This document shows, one piece after another, positions 1 to 13,167 of a stretch of DNA of 64,000 bases. How positions within the stretch are numbered: the first letter of the stretch is position 1; each line of letters starts with the position of its first letter. The stretch comes from Anastatus disparis. Lineage: Eukaryota; Arthropoda; Insecta; Hymenoptera; Eupelmidae. The notes under the pieces are model-generated. The model searched no databases and was not told where the DNA came from. It worked only from the letters and a program-made list of their open reading frames with translations. Location of the stretch: contig JAFFSR010000280.1 of the NCBI GenBank assembly GCA_017163975.1, positions 2,170,001-2,234,000 of the forward strand, read 5' to 3'. A program made the position numbers and the translations under genes.

Positions 1-1231
1 GATCTCGCTTAAAGTGATTACGTAAGTGTGATAAGAGCTAAGCTATTTTTCTGGTTAACTTTGATGAAAATAGAAAAAATAATAGTAGAATAAAGATTTT
101 TATAAAATATAAAATTAATTGTATTAAAACCTTTTTTTCAAATAATAATTTATTATTAAAAGCCTCCTTGAGTAAGAATAAATAAAATATTTTGCTTTAT
201 CAATAAAATTTTCAAATTAATTTTAAAATCATTGCTGATATTCAAAAACATTTTTCTATACATCATTTACATTGCAATTTGTAACATAATAAACATTATT
301 CAATCATGCATATCTTTACTCGAAATTCAAACTTTGTGTCTCTTGTGTACAAGATCCATTATTCGAAAATGTTGTCCTACTTTTGATTAAATTCAATTAT
401 TGAAGTTTGAATTTTCAGAGACGTATCATCTGTCAAACGAGAATAAAATTATTTTCAAGTGTATGTTAATTTTATTAACATTTAGTTCAGTTTTAAAATT
501 GTTTACAGTTATTTCAATACAGTGTATTATTTCATTAAACAAATTTAAAACATTAAAAAAAATAACAAAGAGAATTATTTCATATATATATAAAGATTTT
601 AATCAAAAAACATAAAAATATTTTTTTTTTCGGTAACTTAAAATTAGCATTTGGAAACTGAAATCGTAACTTTTGAATTTGTTATCGATCTAGAAAATTA
701 GTTAAAAGGAATTTGTTGGAATTAAATTAAATTTACTAACTATATTCATAATAATATTTGAATATTATAATCAAAACAGTATTTTCAAAGTAAGATTTAA
801 AATACGTGCAGAAATTAATTCGTTGTATTCCAAAAAATTAAATAAATCAATTATCAAGTTTAAAAATATTTCTGAAAGCTCGAAAGTAACACATTAAAAG
901 AAAAAAGAAACTAAAAAAAAATAAGTATCAGTTGACAATCTTTCGTATCGCGTAACACTCGGCTGACGTAATATTAGACGTATCAATCAGAAAGCATAAA
1001 GAAATGTAAACAGTATTATCAAGCTTAAAGCGCATGTACACAAAAGAAAATGAGATACTCTCCCCCGTCACTCCCTATAGAACACGCATATATTCAGCAA
1101 CAACGATGACTACTACGACGACGACAACAACGACGACAAGAAGGTTTTGTTAGCACAGTCAGTCGGTCAATAAATTGCATTGCGGTCTGCGTGTTCTCGA
1201 GCTGTGTCGCGATTACAGTTCTCTCTTACCA

Positions 1232-1265
<34 letters not shown>

Positions 1266-4200
1266 TTCGCTCACTTCCATTAAATTCACAAGATACGTTG
1301 TTGCGGCAGACCGCAAAATAAACCGACGAAAGCTCCGCGCGTATCGCGAGAATTTCTCTTGTATAACTTTGTCTTACAATTATTGTGGCGAAATTTTAAG
1401 ATGTCAGTATTTAGCTTATTGATATATTTATAATATTATATATTAGGCTTTTTCGTTTTTCATTTTTATGAAATTTTATTTTTATGAAAAATAATGTAGA
1501 TAAGCTCTATTTGATTTATAATGTTGATTATAGTACGAGAATGTCTTGCTAGACTTGGTCTTATTCTACTTAAATTAGCTTTAACTCTGTAATATTATTT
1601 CTGTTATTAATTTTGAAAATAAAAAAAAAAATTTTTCTCTTGAAATAATGTAATTTTATTAAAAAAATCTAATTCTAGGAAAATAATTTATCTTTAATGT
1701 CAGAGTAATGCAAACAATCATGTTAATCATAATCACTGCAGTACAATGAAAATGCTTAACATTCTCTCATTTCCTCTGTTTCTATTCAACTGACGTAACA
1801 TAATATAATTATATTTAGATTCTAAAATGAAAAGATATTTTATGAAATGACAATAAGCATTTTTTTAAACGTATAAACAATGTATATTACACTTAAACTA
1901 AAAAGAAAATTTTTTCCCCATTCTTATTAATGTTATTGAATTTACGCAATCGATAGATTGGTCTAACTTTCAGAATATATTAGTTAAAGGTTAGATATTT
2001 TAAATTGTACGAGTATACGTGACCATGTGTTGATAACGAGAAAGCTTTTTAACATGGCATGTGAAAGAAAAAAACGACGCTTATACCGATCCTGTGTCGG
2101 GACCTTTGATATTGACACGTACCGACCGAATGTTCTGCACATTTTTGCTCGAACTAATACGATGCCTGATGACATTGTTTTTCATTGATATTCAGTTTAA
2201 AGAAAGCTTTTACGGATTTTATATTTTATTAGATTAGTAATATTAATTTACTATGAATGTAGGCTTGATTTATAAAGAGCATTTAATGTCAGAAAGTCAA
2301 TATTTTGTTTTTTATAAACTATAACAAAATAAACTATTGACATTTTAATTGAACTAATGTAAACTAATTAAGAATGTCAACTTTAATCCAAAAATTGATC
2401 TTTGGAAATTTAAAGTGTTGTTAATACAAAGTAAAATATATTCTTTTCTAAAATCTAATGTTTATAAGATTATGATTAAAAAAAAGTAAAACTTTAAAAA
2501 GTATTACATGAACAATAGATTTGAAAAATTATTCTTATATGAATAAAATTTTAATTGAATAAAAGTAAAACCGAGATTAAAAGAATTATTTTGTTTGGAT
2601 AATAAATAAAACTGAACTAACGACGATGACATTTAGTATAAAACGATAGTACTCACGAGATCAAGGATAACAAGTTGCTGACATCATTTTATAACTATCA
2701 AAGTCCCATAATAATGATTCTCAAGACAGGATACAAAAAGTTGTATACATATAGAAAGAAAAAAAAATTCAAAATCATCGTGTTTGTAAAGAAAGCTGAC
2801 TGCGAATATTTTTTCCCCTTTTTTTTATACGAAAGAAAATTTGCCGTTACAGCATTGAATGGGAATAAGAGCACCAGGTGGTATATTCGTTATATAGTAG
2901 TAGCACGTGATCTTCTGGCAAGTAGAATACGGGCTAGTTTAGCACGAGCCGGCAATTCTGTTTTACTTGGTTTTCTCACGCCCTTTTGTCGTATACTTCG
3001 ATTTCTTGGATACTTTTTTTCTCTTTTGTAAAGTACTTTTTTTCTTTTTTTTTTCAAAAGAAAACTTATGATTTTTTTAAATAAGTTTTTTTTGATAATA
3101 AATTAATTGTAATTTGACATTTTGATAGTATTGCGATAACATTTTGAGGTTAATTATTGGTATCATAATTAAGTTTAAATACATAAAGGATTTATTGAAA
3201 TTAATGAAAATTTTAGACTTATTATTCAAAGATAATTATTTTTTTTCTAATAAGTTCAAACTGTTTAAAAAAATTATTTTTATCAATAATGATTATTATT
3301 ATTGTTTATTTTTTTATGCATAAAATAATTTTTGTCGTGCAAAAATAAATAATTATCAACAAGAATCCTGAATTTTCTTAAAACTTTAAGTGCTTTTATT
3401 ATAAAAAATTTGAAAGTTTTATTTCGACGCTTTGTTTAATGCCTTCTGAAAAATGACACACACACACAGGCGCATACACACATACATCCAATTTTGAAGC
3501 TGTTGATTTTTTGATTATCACAACAAAAAGTCAGCTTGCCAAAAATAACAAGAGAAATTCAAAAGCATGAAAAGATTGATAAGAAGTATAAAATAACGCA
3601 AAAAATTTTAATAAATGATTTCCTAGAAAAAAATGTAATTTACCACCTGTTGAAAATAATTACAAAGTAAAAAAAAACTCTATTATTCTTGGAATGAAAT
3701 TAATTTCAAAGAAATGGTTATTTTTTATAACGATACTCGTTTTATGAAATAATGATACAATATTATTAAAAAATATTAAAAATTTATGATACAGCAATCA
3801 TTTTATCTTTCAAAACAATATTTAATCAAATTCAAGAAAATCTAATGAGTTACGAGTAAAAGTTATTGTAATATAATAAATTTATTTACATTCTAACAAT
3901 AATGGCCACTTTATTAGTTACAGAAGTAAAACATTTTTTCCGCTTGAAATTTACGATTAGCAAAATACCTTTTTTCTTCTATCTATAATAGAAAATAATA
4001 TTAAATAAATAAATCTTAATTTAAAAAAAATGTTCATTTAAATTTCAAATCTCGCTTTTTTAAAATGATTACAATTGAACGGTAAATGAAGCAGTATATT
4101 TAATACTGGAAATAAATAAAGTCATACATTCTTTCGAAGGATAAGTAAGCAAAGCAAAACGAGGGTTTTCGTTACCCGAGGGAGAAATCGTAATGTGCTG

Positions 4201-5621
4201 TCATTAAACTAACAGTTAAATAATTAAATATCATTAATGAGATTGAAATTTCGAAAATTGTTTAATTTTTATGCAAATTACTCTAAATAAGGTGGAAAGA
4301 AAATAATACAAAGAAAAATCCAATGTTAAGTCTGTTATAAATATTTATTAAAAACAATTTTTTGTTATTATGTAGAGAATATTGACAACTATGAACAGTG
4401 CAGATTTGCAAATTAAACATATTAATAATAAGTTATTTTAAAAATGTGAGTATAACAGCAGTTTTTATTATCTTATTTTTATCGTAGGCATTAGACAACA
4501 GAATTTTTGTCAAATACTGTTAGAAATAATAAATGCAATAATTTCTATTATTTTTAAGTCAGTAAAACATACTAAATATTATTTATTTAAATATGTACGT
4601 AATAAGTTGCTAAGTGTCAAATTAGAGGTTAAAACTTGCTCTAATTTTTAAAAATCAATAATTGCGGTTGATGTACGATAATTTTTATTTCAATAGAAAA
4701 TACATATGCCATAGTCACTTTTCGCTTTGACTTGTCAACTAAAAAAACGGTTATACACAAAAATTAATGTATTACACATGTACGTATTTAGTTATAATGT
4801 TTAATAAGAGTTAGTATATAATGCTCTGAATTTATTTTAAAGTAAAATTAAATAGAATTAAGAATTAATTATCGAATTGTGAATAAAAGAATAAATATCC
4901 GCTAAGAAATAAATAAAGTAAACAAAAAATACGGAAATAAAAGATTGTTTTATTATGTGTCTTACTATATCATGTCTTTATCTACTGTTACAGGAAGAGG
5001 TTTTTATCTAATGACAATAAGTGAGAGAAAAATTTTTTGAAAGTTTCAAGCACAGTATTTTATTTTAAAATAAACGTGTTTTATATAATAAAGCTAGAAA
5101 AGTAATCACAAATTGTGTAACATAGCTTACAATAGCTGTACATTTTTATAATATTTTAATAATATTGAGCATAGTAATAACTAAGTATTTTTATACAGAG
5201 TTGTAGAATTATTTTGTTGAGTTTTTTTTCGTAACATATTATGCAATTATTTAAGTAATTTAATAACAAGATTTATGTTACGTTATTTTTTTAGTTATGT
5301 AAACTTGTTTTTTTTAATATAGTTGCAGTGTATGAAATGCGGAATAAAATTTAATATTTTATAAAATTATATTTTAGGGTATTATATGTTACAAGAACAA
5401 TTAAAAGATAAAACTTATTGTCTATTATTTTTCATTAAATCTTTAATCATTATTCAAATAATAATTTTATTAATTTTTTCTTTACGATAAATACTAATCT
5501 CTCTTCAACATGTATATATGTAATGAATTATTTTTAGCTCATGAAAAATTTTCCTGTTGACAATACAAAGCAAAAATTGACCGTTAGGTATATTTTTTTT
5601 ATGTATTTTTTATTGAAATAA
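1..5621. other. AT-rich DNA without recognisable genes
   Basis: I see no convincing exon here. The open frames are short and biased by base composition. A GC-richer patch at about 1040-1420 holds GAC/GACGAC triplet runs, an initiator-like CAGTCAGTC near 1157-1165 and a CT microsatellite, and could be a promoter or 5' UTR. A second GC-richer patch at about 2860-3000 is open in one frame, but its translation resembles nothing I know. Confidence 0.5.
1235..1263. repeat. (CT)n microsatellite
   Basis: A nearly uninterrupted run of CT dinucleotides within the GC-richer patch. CT/GA runs are common near insect promoters, but nothing else here proves a promoter. Confidence 0.9.
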
Positions 5622-6145
5622 CCCTGGTAGAAAATTAAACATAATTTCTGCTCACTTGACTAACTTCTGCCCAGAAAATTATGTTGAACGATTATCATCA
5701 ATCGATTTATAACCTTAAGTAAACAAACTTTAATGTTTTAAATCAATTAATGATAATTATTGAGACAGGTCACAAATACTTATTTTAAAAATAATTTTTT
5801 TTAAATGTCACCAAATTAATTATATAAACAAAAAAAAACCTTCAAATATAATATCAAGCGCAATATATTAAGCTTTCATGGTTAAAGAAAAAAAATGAGC
5901 TATTATATCTCGAATAAACAAATGAGTGAGCATGATTTTCTTTCTCTCTCTCTCCTACGTAGCGAAATAGGAAAAAATAACCTCGAATCAATTTTATTTG
6001 ACTTATAACATGATTTCAGCAGATTCTGCCCAGAAAATGTGGCCAGTACGTAGGGTTTCTGGGCAGAATATATCAGCAGAATCTGCCCACTGAGCAGAAA
6101 ATTTAAGATATTCTGGGCAGATTAATGTTCAATTTTCTACCAGAG
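5622..6145. mobile_element. Non-autonomous TIR element, CCCTGGTAGAAA family (copy 1)
   Basis: The ends are inverted copies: CCCTGGTAGAAAATTAAACA at the left and the complement of CTCTGGTAGAAAATTGAACA at the right. There is no coding capacity. The interior carries several copies of the palindromic word TTCTGCCCAGAA or TTCTGGGCAGAA (about 5668, 6025, 6058, 6110). Related ends bound elements at 13168-14105 and 41844-41994. The target duplication is not clear in this copy. Confidence 0.75.
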
Positions 6146-8202
6146 AAAAATTAACGTTGATTAACATGTATTTATAATTTAGAAAAAATAAAAGCATAGT
6201 AATAATCTGAAATTGGTCACTTAACACTTTCCTTAAACTTACACTAAAACCTTTTTCTATACAATTCACATGTAATAATAAACGTTTGATTCAATCATCT
6301 GTATGTATTACAATAGAAATAAGTTATAGCAAAAAAAATAATAGCATCTTTATATCATCCTTGTGCATATATTCTCTAACGGAACTTTTTTGATCGTCTG
6401 TTTGATACCAACAAGAATTAGAGTATTTTAGCCATACTATATAAATAAGCATTACAGTGTATATGAGTTTTTAGTATTTTTAATTAAAAGAAGCAGAAAA
6501 TTCCATTGCTTTTACTTCTTTTTGACTGCATTAAGCGCTAATTTGGTATTACGTAAATAGAATAATTTATTTTATGTTAAACGCAATCGATTATTATGAA
6601 AATAAAATATTATCCGATGAATTTTCAAATTATAGTTACATTTTAGCAGTAAAAAATAATTTTTCCCAAATTAATTTGTTTATATATTTAAACATTTTAA
6701 ATTAAATGATTTAATGTATAATCTAATATTAAAATTAATAAAATAAACAAGCCTAAAATTACGTTATTCACATAAAATAATAATTTTTTGGTATACAAAA
6801 TTAATTTGATGATTGTAATATATATGATTAGAACTTTTGTAGATTTATTAAACATTTAGATAAGTAACTTTTAATTAATCTCTAGTTTGAAAACAACATA
6901 AGAAAACTCTTTTTCTTTTTTTTTACTTAAATTACTTCGTCACTTCATTAATTCTTTCGAAATTTGACTAAAAAAAGCTTACGATTAAAAAACTGCTTAT
7001 TTTCAGCTTTCGAAAAATTTTTCCTATTCTATTTCTTAAATTTGAAATTCGCTTTTACTATTCTTTTAACTTTTTTTCATGGAATGCACTTCTGACCTTA
7101 AGGGTCTAAAACGATCACTTGGAAAATTCTCATAAGAATTTTGCTAATATGATACTGCAAAGGAGAATACCCTACAAGATATAGGATTTCTGACCTTCAA
7201 GTGAAGTAAGGGCGAACCCGTAACTTATACCTGCCATCATTAAAGTGAAGATTTCTCAGAAATTTGTAGAAGCTTTGTAAAGTTTATAAGAGTAATTTCA
7301 TAACGAAAGTTGTTCTCTGTAAAATTTATTTTTGAATTTTTCGTTTTTGAGTTGAGAAAATAGTCCCACAGTTTTTTTTAAATAATATTACTTGAGCGTC
7401 ATAATTTAAAATTCACCCATGTAGCAAATTTTCTAATTATTAAACAAGTTGAATGAATTACTTCTTTTACATATTAGATAAATTTAAAAATTTTCATTTG
7501 TCATCTTAGTAAAAAAACAGGTACTGTGTTTACTTGCAATGCTAATCAAATATACTATATTAAACTAATCAAATACACAACTTTGCACTAGAAGTGTAGA
7601 TCTATTCAATGTTTTTATCAAGTATTTCAAATTATATAGCATAGCCTAGAGTTGTTAATGAAAAAATATTTTGTGCTATGTTCAGCTGTTTTTTTTAATG
7701 CAAATATTCATTTCATTATATAAAATAGTTATTTTACAAAAAGTGAAAATCATTATCACTATTTTGCCTATTTAAAGTCATTAATTAAATTATATTTATT
7801 CTTTTTATCAGTTTTTGTTTATAAATTCAAAAAAGAAATTTATTAACATTTATTGATAAAAATTTTTTATCAAAGTTTTTATGTGTATATACTTTTTATA
7901 CAAAATGTTATGCGGACGACAGTAAGTTTTCCGTTAAGATTAGCACTGAAGAGATAAAACATTGGCACCAATTTTCAGTGCTGATGTAATCGAAAGTATA
8001 CACAATGTTTCCAAGGTTTTCAAAAAGTATACACGATCAAAGTAAAAATTGTTTAAGCAATGCATAAATTCAAATTAATAATCAATAGTTACTTGAATAT
8101 AATGTATTAACTGGCAGTATATGTGAAATCATGTATAAAATGAATTTCAAATAAATTTCAAATTAATTATTTTCTTTTATATCGTTTTGAATTAGTGCAC
8201 GC
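6146..8202. other. AT-rich DNA, no gene seen
   Basis: No exon-like frame or known repeat was recognised. About 7085-7230 is less AT-rich (ACCTTAAGGGTCTAAAACG and following) but has no sustained frame. Confidence 0.5.
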
Positions 8203-8206
8203 TTAA

Positions 8207-8586
8207 GAAGGGGCCGAACTATCTGTCTTTGTCTAATAGCGTTTTTCATTATTTTTGTAAACACTATCCGGTATAACAAGAAAAAAATAGCAGCCCCCGC
8301 TAGATATTAGTATAATAAGTAAATTTTGTAATAACAACCAAATTTTTTCACTGCGTAGTTTTTGAATAATTAGAGACCTACCAAAAAAGATAGGTTATAT
8401 TCTAGATTGCTAGTAGGTCTCTAATTAGTCAAAAACTATGCGGTAAAAAATTTGGTTGTTATTACAAAATTTACTTATTATACTAATATCTAGCGGGGGC
8501 TGCTATTTTTTTCTTGTTATACCGGATAGTGTTTACATAAATGATGAAAAACGCTATTAGACAAAGACAGATAGTTCGGCCCCTTC
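8207..8586. mobile_element. Hairpin MITE flanked by TTAA
   Basis: A 380-bp near-perfect palindrome. The left arm, beginning GAAGGGGCCGAACTATCTG, is repeated as its complement at the right end. TTAA lies directly outside both ends (8203-8206 and 8587-8590), the target duplication used by piggyBac-type elements. There is no coding capacity. The arms match almost base for base, so the copy is either young or was formed recently by duplication. Assignment to piggyBac rests on TTAA alone. Confidence 0.75.
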
Positions 8587-8590
8587 TTAA

Positions 8591-9229
8591 GAAAGTAATA
8601 ATAATTAATAAAAATAATGAATTACTAACACGGTTAGCAATTAATAATTACTTATCAAAATGTCAGAGAACTTAAGCATTTTAGAAAATAAATGTATCGT
8701 AACGAGTATAATAATTATAATTAATGTTTGTGTCAGCAATACTTAGCCAGCTTCTTGCCAACATATTCGTTACATATTCAATTTTCGGTGCTATTAGATA
8801 ATAATACGTAAGATTTAAAATTAATATGAAAAAAGTTTTAAATTTTTTGGATTTTTAATACAAAATTATTTCACGTATTATTAACTTTTTTTTTAGTTTC
8901 ATTTTATTTTAATCAATGTGATAATTGAATTAAAATTGTTCTAATTATAATTATTACTGTTTTCAAAATTGTTACGTTGTATCACAAATGTGTTAAAAAT
9001 TCATATCTTGACTTAATCCTAAGAAATATTTACGACGCGTAAATTGTTAAATAGTTTTTTGTCAGCATAAAATTTACAAATAATATCATTAATATTTTTG
9101 TTAACATAGTTTCTTATTTGATCTTAAATAAAAAGCGAAAATGAAATATTACTTTATGCTACCTAATAAATAATTCTCTTATACATTTTTCATGATAATT
9201 TTTTTAGAATTTTTGTCTTTTGCACAATG

Positions 9230-9265
<36 letters not shown>

Positions 9266-9300
9266 ATCATGAAAGACTTATCTTGATCGATTAATATTTT
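8591..9300. other. AT-rich DNA, no gene seen
   Basis: Nothing is recognisable except a TA dinucleotide run near 9230-9266. Confidence 0.5.
9230..9266. repeat. (TA)n microsatellite
   Basis: A TA dinucleotide tract with one TG interruption. Confidence 0.9.
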
Positions 9301-9329
9301 TTTTCTTCCAATCGGGGCTATTTATTCAA

Positions 9330-10760
9330 GCGTCTTCTATTTTTGCGACGTTCTCTTTCTTACTTACTCACTACTCATTGTATACTCGCGCAAGCTATAT
9401 ATACATTCGCGATCTTCCTCCAATGACTCGCGCGCGCGCGTTGTGTATTTGTCTCTCTCTCTCTCTTTTCCTCTTACTCCCACTTTTTCCCACCACCCAC
9501 TCCTCCGTCCTCGTCACGCTGTCGATAATTTACTGAGCGGGCATATGACAGAGCAAGTAAGAAAAAGAGAGAACAAAGCATACCGTGGAAATCGAACAAA
9601 GAGAGGGAATTAACAGAAAGTTGTATATTTATTTATTCTTTTTTTTTTATTTTAGAAAAATAAACTATTAACAAGACCATTTGAATAAGACACTCACCCG
9701 TTCATCCTCGGTGCTGGCGGCTGTTTGGGCGCCAAAACGTCAATCCAGCACTATCTTGATCCTTTTTTAATTGTCTTGTTTATTTTTTTTTAAATTTGTC
9801 TTAACTGGTCAATCACCCACGAAATTCATATACACAAGTAAAATCTATCCACATAAACAAAGTTGTACACAACAGAGAAAAAAGTATCTAGCTAAAAAAG
9901 CGCTCACACTTATGCTTGTTGAAAAATCTTTTAATGGGTTAGGTTATTACACATATATTTGTTCTATCTCTGTCTTGTGCGTATATACAAATATACACAC
10001 ACAAGCACACGATCACACAACTTAGAAAAATGACAACAGGTTGTTACACGGACGGTTTGGAAGAAAAATTTTAATAAGATGCTGTTTAAATGAAGTGTAC
10101 GTAAAATAATGAACTAGCACAAACGTCACGCGTTATAATATGTAGAAAAACGCGAACGTAAATGACACAGCAAACTAAAGGAAGTAAATGCGGAAAAAAA
10201 TATAGCGGATTTTACAACTGGCTTATATACCTTTCTTTTTCTAGTTTTATTCCTTTGCTTTTTTCTATCTTCGTTGTATCAGTAAATGCACGTGTGCGCC
10301 GAGGAGATTTCTCAGTATCTCCTCTTTTTGCCGCACTATTTTATCGTCGTCGTCGTCGTTGTGTTTTATCAATTAGGTATACGAAAGAGAAGTAAGTAGA
10401 CAAGCAAAACGAAAGTAAGATAGTGGTAGTAGTTGTAGTAGTAGTAATAGTAAGCGGGGGTGGTGGTAGTGAAACGAGCGTGCGCGTGTTGGTCGAGCTT
10501 GAGAGACCGGCTACTGGGTGGAAAATACAGAATTACACGCATTCAGAATAAACAAAGATAGAAAAAGACAACAACAGCCCGGCACACTGACGCACACGCG
10601 CACTTCGTACTTTCTTGAAATATAAAATGTGAAAAATAAAGCAAGAAAAAGACAAAGAGTATGAAGAAAGAAGAAAAATTTTTATGGATCGTTGCTTATG
10701 TAGTATGAAACGCGGGTGTAGTAAAATAAACAAGTAGAATACTACCAGGTTACCACAGAC
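9330..10760 (-). promoter_or_regulatory. Promoter-like GC/CpG-richer patch
   Basis: Against the AT-rich background this stretch is rich in CpG. It has a CGCGCGCGCG run near 9430, CT and GA runs, GTC/GTAGTA triplet repeats (10345-10445) and CA/AC runs. Insect 5' gene regions often look like this. A strong minus-strand splice donor behind an ATG near 9698-9705 suggests a gene reading leftwards, but no downstream exon was found. This is inference from composition. Confidence 0.3.
9698..9760 (-). CDS. Possible first exon of an unidentified gene (partial)
   Basis: On the minus strand, a GC-rich stretch reads GCCGCCAGCACCGAGG, then ATG (9705-9703), then AACGG, followed at once by a consensus donor GTGAGT (9697-9692). 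This could be a 5' UTR exon with the first eight coding bases. Further exons would lie below 9690, and none was recognised. The upstream boundary is a guess. It may equally be non-coding. Confidence 0.25.
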
Positions 10761-12150
10761 AGACTTTTAAGTCTCTTTCGAATGTGTATACACTCGCGCA
10801 TATGAATTATACATCTGTTCAAACGAAGATAGTACAAGATATAACAAATAAATTCTTAGCGACTATGACAGAATAACAGAGAAAGAGATGACGAAAGAAA
10901 GAGAAAAAGGGCAGAACTCATAGAGCACACGTTTATTTTACTTTAGTGTCAGTATTTAGCGCTTAAGGTACTAAAAGAACTTGCAGAGCTTATTTTAGAT
11001 ATGTTTACTGACATCTTGCGGAAAACGAGTCAAGTCTTAAGAAAACTTGCAGCTGCAGTCGATATGTGTTGTCACAATGTAATAACTGTGTTGCCGATAG
11101 ATGTGATTTGCAAAAAATTGCACATAGTTAAACCAAGCTTACAAATATGGCACTGCAATAGTTTCTCAATAAAAAAAGATAAGATGAAGAAATTGACAAT
11201 ATTCAAATGTTAATGTTGCATTTGAAATTGAAATATTTATAATAACATTCATGTATATAATTGATGAATGTTGATTTATTTTCCATATAATAGTACATTA
11301 TATCTTCTTTTTTCCATTATTATTTATTCAATTCAGCGAAAAATAGTTTAAATTTGGTATGATCACCATTACCTAATTAAAAAAAATCTGTTTATTATCA
11401 AATGATAAAGTATGAAGAGTTTTGACTAGAGGTATATAATAAACCATGTATTGAACTTAAACTGAATGTTTTATTTAGAGATTTCAAGTTTTTTTTCATA
11501 TTTGACATCACAAATTATAAGTGGTCAGAAAGATGCAATAAAAACTTTTATTTTGTTTTTTTATATATTTTTTTCTTAGTTTTATAATAATATTAAATTT
11601 TTTTTATTGAAAAGCAAAGATAATAATTTGGGATATCAAACTTGAAAATGAGTGTAAAAGCTTGAAAAATGAAATCTTAAAATGGAAAATAAAAGCTCTT
11701 TGAAAAATATAAAATACAGCTTAAATTTTATAAAAATTATCGAAATATATAAATATATTTTATTTTTACCTCTCAAAAGTAGTCTTCGAAGTTTCATCCC
11801 AATTTCATAGAGACAGGTTTAAGCTTAAAATAAAGTAAAATTATTCGATTATCAAGTGCAAGTATTGGCGTTACAAATTTGTTAAAAATAAAATAAGTTG
11901 CACCGAAATAAAAAAAAATTATCGTTTAATAGATAAATATGAATAGACATAAATTCATTCTGTAACATGATACAAAAAAGCGTGTAATACTGCGTAAGGG
12001 CCGGTTATAGACCCGGTTGGGGGCGCGAATTTTTAAACTCTATCAAAAATAAAATTTGAGTTTCAAATTTAATAAAATTTTCACTGCATCGCATATCGAC
12101 AACAAAATAAATACTTTCTTTAATTATGCCCTTTCATAGATAAATTATTA
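10760..12150. other. AT-rich DNA, no gene seen
   Basis: GA-rich runs around 10870-10905 fade into featureless AT-rich sequence. No supported exon. Confidence 0.5.
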
Positions 12151-12157
12151 GTATATT

Positions 12158-12277
12158 ATGCTACGTGGGGTAAAAATGCGGCATTCTAGACCGGCATGGA
12201 TTTAGCTCTCGAGGCGAAGCCGAGAGAGCTAAAATGCCGGCCTACAGTGTCGCATTTTTATCCCAAGTGGCATATAA
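12158..12277. repeat. 120-bp hairpin with GAA-loop centre
   Basis: The left arm (ATGCTACGTGGGGTAAAAAT and following) returns as an imperfect complement ending ATAAAAATGCGACACTG in the opposite sense. The centre is CTCTCGAGGCGAAGCCGAGAG, a tight stem around GAA. It abuts the TIR element at 12280. It may be part of that element or a separate hairpin MITE. Confidence 0.6.
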
Positions 12278-12279
12278 GA

Positions 12280-12997
12280 TTTTTTCTCATACCGGGCTAA
12301 AAACCCGTACAACTTGGACTTATTTATAATTCATAATTAATGAAAAACCAGCGCGAAAAATCATCTGCCACTCTCGGCCGAATATGTTTCCCCTTTATCT
12401 GCTACTCTTCCACTGATGATAATTCATTAAATAAACCATCAATATATCATTATAAGACACTCTTATTATACTCTTATTATAATACACTATGGATTATAAT
12501 TCATAAAAATAAAACAATTATCATTCTAAAAAATAAAAAAATAAATTACACAATCAATCGCATCAAACATTCTAACTTTTTATTACAAAAAATATTATTT
12601 ACAAACTTTTCTATGATACATATGAGAGAGTCGATGTTTGTAACCGATGAATAGAACAAGATAGACTATAATACATATAAAAATAAGAGATAGAGAGAGA
12701 GCAAATGTTCGTAGCCGACGAATTGAAAAGAATAGGCTACAATATACATGAAAGAAAGAAAGAGAGAAAAGAGAGTTGATGCTTATAACCGGTAAACAGA
12801 GAAGGATGAGCATATACTCCCCACTCTTAAAACGTACGAAAAAGGCTCGAGAACAGAAAAATAAGTCGGAGCGTATGTGTATGCCAGATTATACTGCGCA
12901 ACGGCCACGACGTGTCTACACCGGGCTGAAAGCATACATTTTTACTGCTTGCGTTCGACCATTAATGACGTGTTTTTAGCCAGGGTATGAGAAAAAA
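12280..12997. mobile_element. TIR element, TTTTTTCTCATACCGGGC ends
   Basis: Left end TTTTTTCTCATACCGGGCTA is matched by the complement of GTATGAGAAAAAA at the right (AGCCAGGGTATGAGAAAAAA, 12978-12997). There is no transposase. The interior contains a degenerate ~75-bp tandem repeat. A fragment of the same end (TTTTTTCATACCGGGC) recurs near 13417 inside the neighbouring element. Confidence 0.6.
12627..12815. repeat. ~75-bp degenerate tandem repeat, ~2.5 copies
   Basis: Units begin GAGTCGATGTTTGTAACCGA, then GAGCAAATGTTCGTAGCCGA, then GAGTTGATGCTTATAACCGG. Each is followed by a GACTATAATACATA-like segment and a GA-rich segment. It lies inside the TIR element. Confidence 0.6.
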
Positions 12998-13167
12998 TAA
13001 TTATTGATTGAATAGTTTTTTATGCAAATCGAAAACTTAAGCTCAATAATTGAATTATTCATTACATAGTTTAGTAAATTACATATTGAATAAATATTTT
13101 GAGAAGTCACATACCTAATTCATGTGTACATTAATATTGCACTAAAAAATGATATCACAGTTAATTA

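Noticed and set aside
2675..3031. 118-aa open frame
   Set aside because: Lys- and Phe-rich, no recognisable motif, no splice signals or promoter tied to it. Probably chance.
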